A DNA stretch of 64,000 nucleotides from Congeria kusceri (Eukaryota > Mollusca > Bivalvia > Myida > Dreissenidae), in NCBI GenBank assembly GCA_027627225.1, contig CM051033.1, positions 52,257,410 to 52,321,409 on the forward strand. The letters run 5' to 3'. A program made the position numbers and the translations under genes. Position 1 is the stretch's first letter, and each line of letters begins with the position of its first letter. The notes under the pieces were generated by a model. The model had not been told where the DNA came from, searched no databases, and saw only the letters and a program-made list of their open reading frames with translations. Shown here one piece after another: positions 56,792-64,000 of the stretch.

Positions 56792-57202
56792 CTACAATTG
56801 AAAGAACAAACAATCTACACACCCTGTGTACAGGGGGTGATCTAGCTATTGGTGCAAAATCTGTCATACTTGGTGTGATTCATAATCTGACATATTTTGT
56901 CTTTCATTGGTAGGGACCTTGGCTTAATTATTAAGTTATAAAAGAGAACAAATATGTATATTGTATTTGTTCAAAATCCTCCTTAATGCGTCTTGAAGTT
57001 TCTAGAGTCTAAAGGAGTCGAAATATATCGCAAATAAGATCAACCAGTAGATCTAGTTCGAAATCTTGTTATGATGTTAAAATCTTTCGTTTTAAATGCG
57101 TTTACGCTGTTTTCACACAAACATGAAGGGCTACACGTTCTTTTATTTAATAAAGCCATTGCTAATTTCATCTAAGCGAATGATTTAAATAGGTCTACTT
57201 AC

Positions 57203-57415
57203 GAAGGGCGACAGTAATCGCCATCAGTGGCAATCCCCATGGAGCAAGCATCGCTGTCAATGCGTGTTTTCTTCCTAGTGACGTCACGATAGAACGATGT
57301 CTTTCCCGTTGCGATGACGTCACTGATGTTCTCGACGTCAGGTAGCTCGGTCAACCGTTTGTATTCGTCTACAGTGTACACGTGATCTTCTAGCATGCAG
57401 CGGATTTTCTTATAT
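57203..57415 (-). pseudogene. Gene C exon 2
   Basis: Open 213-nt exon, YKKIRCMLEDHVYTVDEYKR... ending GIATDGDYCRP. One cysteine of the CC pair is replaced by Arg. Confidence 0.75.
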
Positions 57416-58199
57416 CTGAAATTTACATTAGGTTCATATCGAGCGGAAAGTTAACCTCGTATTTATAAACTTGTAAATAAAGAACAGTTTTTAAAGGAGT
57501 GTTCTGATTTATGCCAATGTAGATCTATCTTATTGTTTATTTAGTTTCAGGTCATATTTCTTTTACTATTTTATTTGATGGTTTTCTTTGTTTTCTTTCT
57601 AGACCTATATTTACTTCTATAAAGTGACTTACCACTCCTTTCAGGTTCATGTTTACATCACCACAGCCTATCAAATTTGTTTACGTGTAATCACGTTTGA
57701 CATACATTTATCAAAGAACATTAGTGCATTAATGCTAAAGCTTTAAAGCATGTTAGCGAATTTCAAAGTTTTAACATGTAGGATCCAGTTACATTAAAAG
57801 CAAAGGTTTTGTGGACCTTTAAGTTAATGCATTAGTTAATACACTATGCTGAGACTGAAAATTCGTTCTTTAAATCGTAGTATATTTCGTCTATTTAGTT
57901 AAATATATAAGGATAAGAACGGCGTATCGACTTTAAAAGGACCCGTTATTCATAACAAATTTGCAAATTAAAATTTTTCATTGTATGACATAGATTCCAA
58001 AAGGATAATTCATAGTGTATAAAACAAGCGAAATAACACTACTGACAAAGAAATAAGTTGGAAATATAGTGTCGTTTATGAAATATCATTAACAGAAATG
58101 GATAAAATTATAAAGCGATTAAAACGCTTTTCATCGTTATTTTGGTAAACACGTGTATCACTTACATAGCGTTAAAAATTATGTACAAAGATTGGCCGT

Positions 58200-58395
58200 C
58201 AAAATTGCCGTGTGATTAGAGCGACGGATTTTGATCCCGTGATCGTGGTTCGTGTCCCTGGCGAAGGCAAATTCTAAAATTTACTTTGTTTTCTTTATAT
58301 AATATCTGTTTTTGGTCAGTCCAACTTCTTTAGTTTTTGCAGTTAAGACATTAAATGACATTTTTCAAAAATACAAAAATCTGTGAACAAGTGTT
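58200..58395 (+). mobile_element. tRNA-derived SINE, complete (gene C intron 1)
   Basis: Keeps the section GCGACGGATTTTGATCCCGT and GATCGTGGTTCGTGTCCCTG that is missing at 6190-6365. Confidence 0.68.
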
Positions 58396-58441
58396 ACTTT
58401 AAAAGCAACGGCAGAAGAGCGGGCATGCAAGAACACCTACG

Positions 58442-58690
58442 GCAACTCCCTACAGTCGTCCTTAAGACACAAGATGGCGCTGTCTTTCGTTTCGAGTACT
58501 TCCACGTCTTTCTGGCGCAATTCTTTCGGAGGCTCCACACGTGATTACTGGTCAAACTTCAGTGTCTTGCCCGTGACCCATGAACTCACCGTTGCCAAGG
58601 CGAACAACGTGAACAACGCTAGCCTCTGCAATATGTCCCGGAAAACATAACCACACAAGATATTGAGATCAAAATAACTTTTAGCATAAT
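58442..58690 (-). pseudogene. Gene C exon 1 remnant
   Basis: ATG at the place of gene A's start is followed by a +2 shift and a stop (TAG) about 22 codons on. In the original frame TAA lies at 58545-58547. The donor region GAGTTGCC/GTAGGT is unchanged. Confidence 0.75.
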
Positions 58691-59239
58691 ATGACCATCT
58701 GCATCCAAAGGTGCCTTTTAGCTTTTGACTCTTCAGGTGCCATATTTCAGAAACATCTTAAGCTTACCTTAAATATTTTGTAAGTTCCGATTTTTGTAAG
58801 GTAATATTTGAAACACTACATACAAATTCGTGAATTTAATACCAATTAAGTAAATGGTAGTTCACAATAAGTTGATTATTAGTGAACACTGAATCAGAAT
58901 TTCATGTTTACATGGAATAAAATGATAAAAGAAATGATGATTTTAATACATAATAGCGCAGATACTTTGAGCGCTGTCAATTGTTAATTGTTCGAAACCC
59001 TGACGTCGTGAGTTTGATACCCAATATGGGTTCTCCTTTTTCCAGTAGTTTTGTTTTATTTGTTTCATCAAAATCCCATAACTCAGTAAATTATTGATAC
59101 TTTATTTATCGTATACCTCATTGAATAGCTCATTTTTATAATATATTTAACTTAATATTTCAAAGGCGAGTAGATTTTCGTACAAATAGTCATTTAAATG
59201 ATTTCCATTAATCGAATAAGCTACTTGTGCACGCCACTG

Positions 59240-59880
59240 TAAGCTATTTTAGAAGTAGAAGCGTATGCTATTCTAGAAGTCTAAGCTATTTAAGTAATAA
59301 AAGCGTGTGCTATTCTAGCAGTGTAAGCTATTTCCGAAGTAGAAGCGTATGCTACATGTGTATTTTAGCAGGGTATGTTATTTTAGAAATAGTGGCGTGT
59401 GCTATTCTAGCAGAGAAAGCTATTTAGATGTAGATGCGATTCTAGCAGTGTAGGTTACGTAGCTGTGTAAGCTATTTAGATGTAGATGCGATTCTAGCAG
59501 TGTAGGTTACGTAGCTGTGTAAGCTATTTAGATGTAGATGCGATTCTAGCAGTGTAGGTTACGTAGCTGTGTAAGCTATTTAGATGTAGATGCGATTCTA
59601 GCAGTGTAGGTTACGTAGCTGTGTAAGCTATTTAGAAGTAGATGCGATTCTAGCAGTGTAGGTTACGTAGCTGTGTAAGCTATTTAGAAGTAGATGCGAT
59701 TCTAGCAGTGTAGGTTACGTAGCTGTGTAAGCTATTTAAGAAGTAGATGCGTATGCTTTTTTGGCAGTGTAAACTATTTTAGAAGTAGAAGTTTATGATA
59801 TTCTAGCAATTTAATCTATTTTAGAAGTAGATGGGTATGATATTCTTGCAATTTAAGCAACCTTAAAAGTAGAAGCGTAT
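59240..59880. repeat. Minisatellite with 52-bp higher-order unit
   Basis: Basic word GTAAGCTATTTTAGAAGTAG with GCTATTCTAGCAGT; in 59460-59740 a 52-bp unit (GTAAGCTATTTAGATGTAGA, GCGATTCTAGCAGTGTAGGT, TACGTAGCTGT) repeats about six times. Confidence 0.9.
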
Positions 59881-59895
59881 GCTATTATAACAGTG

Positions 59896-59968
59896 GCGCA
59901 ATACAGTGAGGTCCCATGATACTTCTAAAATACACTTAGAAGTATCATCGGACCTCACTGTATTGCGC
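59896..59968. repeat. 73-bp near-perfect hairpin
   Basis: Arms GCGCAATACAGTGAGGTCC / GGACCTCACTGTATTGCGC, continuing as ATGATACTTCTAA / TTAGAAGTATCAT around a 7-9 nt loop. CACTGTATTGCGC is close to the inverted motif flanking the ORF at 60441-61036. Confidence 0.9.
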
Positions 59969-60152
59969 TACTTGTAGAAAATCAAAACATATGTGTCAAT
60001 AAGACAAACACAGTATCTTTATTTCATATACAGTTCATTAAAAAAAACATTACATCACATCATCATCACATTTATTTCACATGGATATCAATATTATGAA
60101 CGTATATGAAACAAACTTGCAGCCTGTCAAAATTTCGGGAAAATGTAGGTCA

Positions 60153-61275
60153 CTCCGTTGTATCGTGCTATTTTTACAACATAATATTTTATCATCTACG
60201 GTGGGCAATAAAGTCATAAATCACAAGGGCTGATACAAAAGATACATAAGCTATCTTACACTATTTTTGTCAAAATTTACAATTCAAAATGAAATTTCAA
60301 CATGAAATTGAAACAATGTTCCATTTAAACTAATCAAGACGGACATTTTCATGTATTTGCAATTGTTATTACTGTGCTGTTGATAAACAATGGGGGCACA
60401 GAAATTCAGTGTCTCGCCTGATAACTCTGACATTGGAGCATTATTTCAAATGTGTCCAATCAGGGCATTTGTCACACTTTCCCCATGTAACTAATGTTAT
60501 AAATGGAAACTTGTCGATGTTTTCTGGCTCAAACCTATCACACACGCAACATGTTTCAGTTCAATATCACTTTCCTCATCCCTGTTGGCATCCTCAGGTC
60601 TTAAAATTGGGTCACTTCGTTTGATAAGTCCTGATGTACTAGTTTGTGGTTCATATTTTGCTTTCTTTTCAGGAACAGGGGGTACTTTAGATTTGTCAGC
60701 TGCAGCAGTGAGCTGCTCTACATTCTTTTCATGCAACAGGTTGCCTATTATCTTAAATGGAGGCACAAATCTTTTGGGTTTGGGTTTTACTGCCTTTGTT
60801 ATTGTTTTTCTGGTAAAGAAATCAACAGCCTGTGACTCAGATTGTTCATTTGGTGCACTAACAGCGTCATTGTTCTCAATCTGTTGGGTTCTAGTGGCAT
60901 CATCGTTCTGTTCGGTTGAATCAGATGCGGTAGCAGGTTCATCGAATATTTTAGATGGCGCTATCTTGGAGTCATTTATTGCTGATTTGTTGAATGGTGA
61001 TATTCCAGTCTTTTTAAATGCTGATATGTCAAATTTTCAGACGACTGCAAACGATGACTGCATGTTCATGGTAAAGACAAACAATCCGAATGTAGTTTTT
61101 GAAACCGATGAAAATACACTTTAAAGTGAAAAATCTGTCAACTTACCGCGACTCGGAACATATTTCTGCAAATAATTCGTCCGAACCAAAACGAAAGTGC
61201 GTACTGACGCAGATTGCTTATGTAAACAACCGGTTATAAAATCGGGTTATTAAAATAGCACGATACAGTGAGTAG
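60153..61275. mobile_element. Candidate 1.1-kb element with inverted TATCGTGCTATTTT ends
   Basis: CACTCCGTTGTATCGTGCTA followed by TTTTT at 60153-60177 faces AAAATAGCACGATACAGTGA at about 61252-61271. The ~13-14-bp core is a perfect inverted repeat. It lies within sequence absent from copy A and encloses the orphan ORF. The superfamily is unknown and no target duplication was identified. Confidence 0.45.
60441..61036 (-). CDS. Orphan ORF, probable gene fragment with a 2-nt frameshift
   Basis: The frame is open for 179 codons (61036-60500) without an ATG: FKKTGISPFNKSA, KIAPSKIFDEPATASDSTEQ, VDFFTRKTITKAVKPKPKRF, VPPFKIIGNLL, EKKAKYEPQTSTSGLIKRSD, DEESDIELKHVA. Near 60540-60545 a TG-dinucleotide step separates it from a second frame reading CDRFEPENIDKFPFITLVTW and GKCDKCPDWTHLK, stop at 60441-60443. 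The composition (charged, Ser/Pro-rich, then a Cys-rich end) is protein-like, not repeat-like. A TGA precedes the frame at 61037-61039. ATGTTCCGAGTCGCG/GTAAGT at about 61147-61161 (minus) could be a first exon, but no in-phase acceptor is convincing. FVPPFK recalls a short BRCA2 motif, too little to name it. Confidence 0.5.
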
Positions 61276-61279
61276 CGCG

Positions 61280-62340
61280 ATATTTCAACAGTGAATTATG
61301 TGCTTTCCGAGTGCAATGATTGCATAAAACACTTTATCAATTAATTTGCATAAATATACATTTGTGGAAACGTCTATTGAATAAACTGTTTAACCAGTCC
61401 TTAAATGCATTCCGGTGGTAAAAACCTGGCCTAAAATACTCCAATCTATTAACAAAACGACAGGACAATTAAATATCTCCGTCTAGGTCACATTACACTA
61501 AATAAATAAGTCATGTAGGGCTGTACTCTCTAAATCAATCAACAAGTTTAACTCGAAGTCATGTTTTTAGGTTTAGACACTTACTTTGATATTCTTTTGT
61601 GGAGATGTTGGTAGGGTAAGCATTGGTATGCACTAATAAATCACTGATATGTTTCAAGATTTGAGACTACAGTATGAGACTTGCGCTGAGGCGGGTTACG
61701 TTCAACAAGAAAGTAGCCTGTAAAAACATAAAACAGTCAACTTTGTTTAGTGTCGAGTTCTTTCTTACATATTACATGACATATCCTTTTTATTGATTAA
61801 ATCAATTCAGCTTAGAATGCTCTGTAAGAAAAGTATTGTTATGAGGGTAACTATTTGCAAAATGTTCCATTTATTTTTGGTTAAAGTTAGCGCTTTTACA
61901 TTAAATTACATAAGGATTGGAATTAGTTTATAGGTAACCTCTATACACGAAGAAACAGAAAGCATTATTGTTGTGATGAAAACATTTACCACCTTAGTGT
62001 CCATTTCACTTCATCCGATGGAAATGCGATTGTTGAAACCGAAGGCTCAATGAATTAGTCGTTCTTTATATAATTTCAATGACCACGTCATCTAAACATA
62101 AAATACCGACACAAACCAATCGCGTCATAGGCCCGATGGCAATTATTTTCGGTCACCGCACATTTATTTAGCCTAATGATATCCTGTATATAATTGAAAC
62201 ATTGATAATATCAATTCACTTGACTTGAACAAATCGCTTACGCAGTTTTCTATTTATGTTGATGTAAAACTAGATATTTAAAAGGGTAGAGCCAATTAAA
62301 AAAGCAAGCACTTCAAAATTTTAAAAGGCTGCTTCCTCCT
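61280..62340. other. Flank of the copy C insertion
   Basis: 61280-61900 has no counterpart in copy A and shows no gene. From about 61905 (TTACATAAGGATTGGAATTA) it realigns with 6843 onward. Confidence 0.5.
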
Positions 62341-62342
62341 AA

Positions 62343-62514
62343 GCCCGGAACTCGTATGTGAAGGTCAGCGTGACTTCATCTTGTTATGACAACTCATATG
62401 TGAAGGTCAGCGTGACTTCATCTTGTTATGTCAACGCGTATGTGAAGGTCAGCGTGACTTCATCTTGTTATGACAACTCGTATGTGAAGGTCAGCGTGAC
62501 TTCATCTTTTTATG
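62343..62514. repeat. 42-bp minisatellite, 4 copies
   Basis: Same unit as 7285-7790 with a third as many copies. Confidence 0.9.
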
Positions 62515-62586
62515 ACTTAAAGGAGCATATTTATTCTTCAAGATCAGAATAAACTTGAAGAATAATATAATGATTAGAAAATAGAT

Positions 62587-62596
62587 GCTTCTGCTG

Positions 62597-62643
<47 letters not shown>

Positions 62644-62650
62644 GCTGCTG

Positions 62651-62708
<58 letters not shown>

Positions 62709-62790
62709 CACTACTACTACTGCTGCTACTCCTGTTGCATCTTCTGCTGCTGCTACCGCTGCTGATGCTACTACAGTTACTTCTACTACT
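62587..62790. repeat. CTA/CTG trinucleotide microsatellite
   Basis: Paralog of 7857-8030, more uniform CTA. Confidence 0.95.
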
Positions 62791-63294
62791 GCTCTTATAT
62801 CTATCCTTGTTATTTACATATTAAAGTTGTTCATATAAAATTATTCTACATAGATTGAAGGATTTACAGAAAACCGATTTCCTTTAAACATTTGTTTTCA
62901 GTAAGAATAAAATAAGCATGCACATATCTATTGACATAGGATTCATCAATGCATCGGCATTAGTATATCTACGCTATCAGTGCATTGATCTATGGCGAAT
63001 GGAACACGCCTGTATGTGTGCTTATTTGAAATAAGGTCCCATAAATGTAACATTGAACAAGATCAACAAAAGTTCAAGGTCCTGTACCAAGTTAAAACCT
63101 TTATTTTATTGGGTGGGTAGATAACCAATGAAATATATGCAGAACATGGCGAAAGTTCCTCAGGCTAAGCAACGTTTATGCTACAATGATCGGCCAATAT
63201 AACACAAAATATCACTCTTAATTTGATAAACGCGAACTCGTCTAATTTGGAAACGGTATAGGTCAGCAGCATTCACAATTACGGCAGTTTTTCA

Positions 63295-63333
63295 TCACTG
63301 TCACTGATACAACCACCACTATTACCACTAACG

Positions 63334-63395
<62 letters not shown>

Positions 63396-63415
63396 GCTAC
63401 TGCTACTACTGCTAT

Positions 63416-63480
<65 letters not shown>

Positions 63481-63507
63481 TTACTACTACTACTACTACT
63501 ACTGCTG

Positions 63508-63550
<43 letters not shown>

Positions 63551-63606
63551 TACTTCTATTACTTCTACTACTACTACTACTATTACTTCTACTACTACTA
63601 CTACTA

Positions 63607-63671
<65 letters not shown>

Positions 63672-63672
63672 G
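63295..63672. repeat. ACT trinucleotide microsatellite
   Basis: Paralog of 8515-9490, less than half as long; poly-Val and poly-Ser frames are artefacts. Confidence 0.95.
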
Positions 63673-64000
63673 AGGGTTAGTGGGTATGCAATATAAGTTG
63701 GCATATACTTTACTACTCAACGAGATATCTAGCCGGCCATAAATATTTTAATTTTGAGAACATTTGAATGCGTGAGCATACTTCGGAAAGAAATGTACGA
63801 GTTAATAAACTACCCTCAGTGCCGCATATTTTTACCAATGCTCTATGTATTTGTTTATATACCGTCTGGGCATTATTTTCTTTTACTCTCTTTCTCTTCA
63901 ATATTCTTTTAATCCTTCAGAAACTGAAGAGCAGGAATATTTATTTTAAATGTTACAAAAACAAAAACAGCAAACTAACGCAAAATATAATATAATGATA

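Larger units (their letters stand above)
54712..58690 (-). pseudogene. Gene C: decayed copy of gene A
   Basis: Four exon equivalents (about 58442-58690, 57203-57415, 56675-56791, 54712-55009) align with gene A at high identity and keep splice sites and lengths of exons 2 and 3. Lesions: two extra bases in the leader codons (GTTATGTTTTCC against GTTGTTTTCC), a TAA at 58545-58547 in the family frame, TGT-TGC changed to TGT-CGC so the CC pair becomes CR in exon 2, and loss of the stop in exon 4 (AAATAA to AAAAAG), which adds 53 residues of repeat-derived sequence. As read, the intact family protein cannot be made. Exons 2-4 retain reading frame, so decay is recent or a shorter product might exist. 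Confidence 0.78.
54811..64000. repeat. Segmental duplication, copy C (partner 1-9840)
   Basis: From ACAAGAGAAATCTCGCAGTG onward the order of exons, SINE, ~155-bp repeats, 42-bp minisatellite and trinucleotide arrays matches 1-9840. It runs off the window edge, so its length is unknown. Confidence 0.92.

Noticed and set aside
60585..61124. 179-codon plus-strand frame
   Set aside because: Shadow of the minus-strand frame, which has the more protein-like composition; starts at TTG-type codon.

Overview
The window is eukaryotic DNA: AT-rich, intron-bearing, and packed with minisatellites, trinucleotide runs, tRNA-derived SINE-like repeats and small inverted-repeat elements. It looks like a bivalve mollusc. 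A roughly 260-bp double-palindrome repeat (five copies) and a repeat framed by GCTCACCTGAGC-type ends are, from memory, abundant in bivalves, the former especially in Dreissena; I could not check this. There are no operons, phage, CRISPR arrays or bacterial-type genes.

Two gene families can be read with confidence. (1) ELP5, the Elongator subunit, lies on the + strand in eight coding exons (39914-48653). All exon phases join into a 303-residue frame ending in the family's acidic tail EEDPDDDLDI. (2) A cluster of three paralogous four-exon genes on the - strand encodes small secreted, cysteine-rich proteins. Their last exon resembles the C-terminus of cystine-knot growth factors of the Spaetzle/neurotrophin type. 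Gene A (62-6646) is intact, gene B (11671-20153) is a diverged paralog with its coding exons open, and gene C (54712-58690) is a recent copy of A that has decayed (frameshift, internal stop, a lost Cys, lost stop codon).

Region by region: 1-9840 and 54811-64000 are two copies of one segmental duplication carrying genes A and C with the same introns, SINEs and minisatellites. They differ by a 2.46-kb long-terminal-inverted-repeat element present only in A (2361-4824) and about 3 kb present only in C (58880-61900). The latter holds an orphan minus-strand ORF surrounded by mirrored copies of a short motif. 9850-10890 is a 45-bp minisatellite. 11640-20160 is gene B with long introns holding SINEs and a 968-bp hAT element with a perfect 8-bp target duplication. 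20200-33000 is repeat territory: GAGT/GGTG runs and a 4.3-kb direct duplication (21238-25559 and 28558-32836), each copy with a SINE, a large 22-bp minisatellite and a MITE. 33000-39900 shows almost nothing. 39914-49305 is ELP5, whose last intron is swollen by a tandem repeat that began at the exon 7 splice donor and was later hit by a second hAT element. 49300-54800 is repeats and a foldback element.

The most interesting items are the cystine-knot triplet (two open genes and one decayed copy), the iterated-motif/orphan-ORF insertion in copy C, the ELP5 intron repeat that multiplies a splice donor, and a 22-bp minisatellite that matches the conserved core of a SINE found elsewhere in the window. 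Exon boundaries come from reading splice consensus and phase by eye. No alignment or database search was run.
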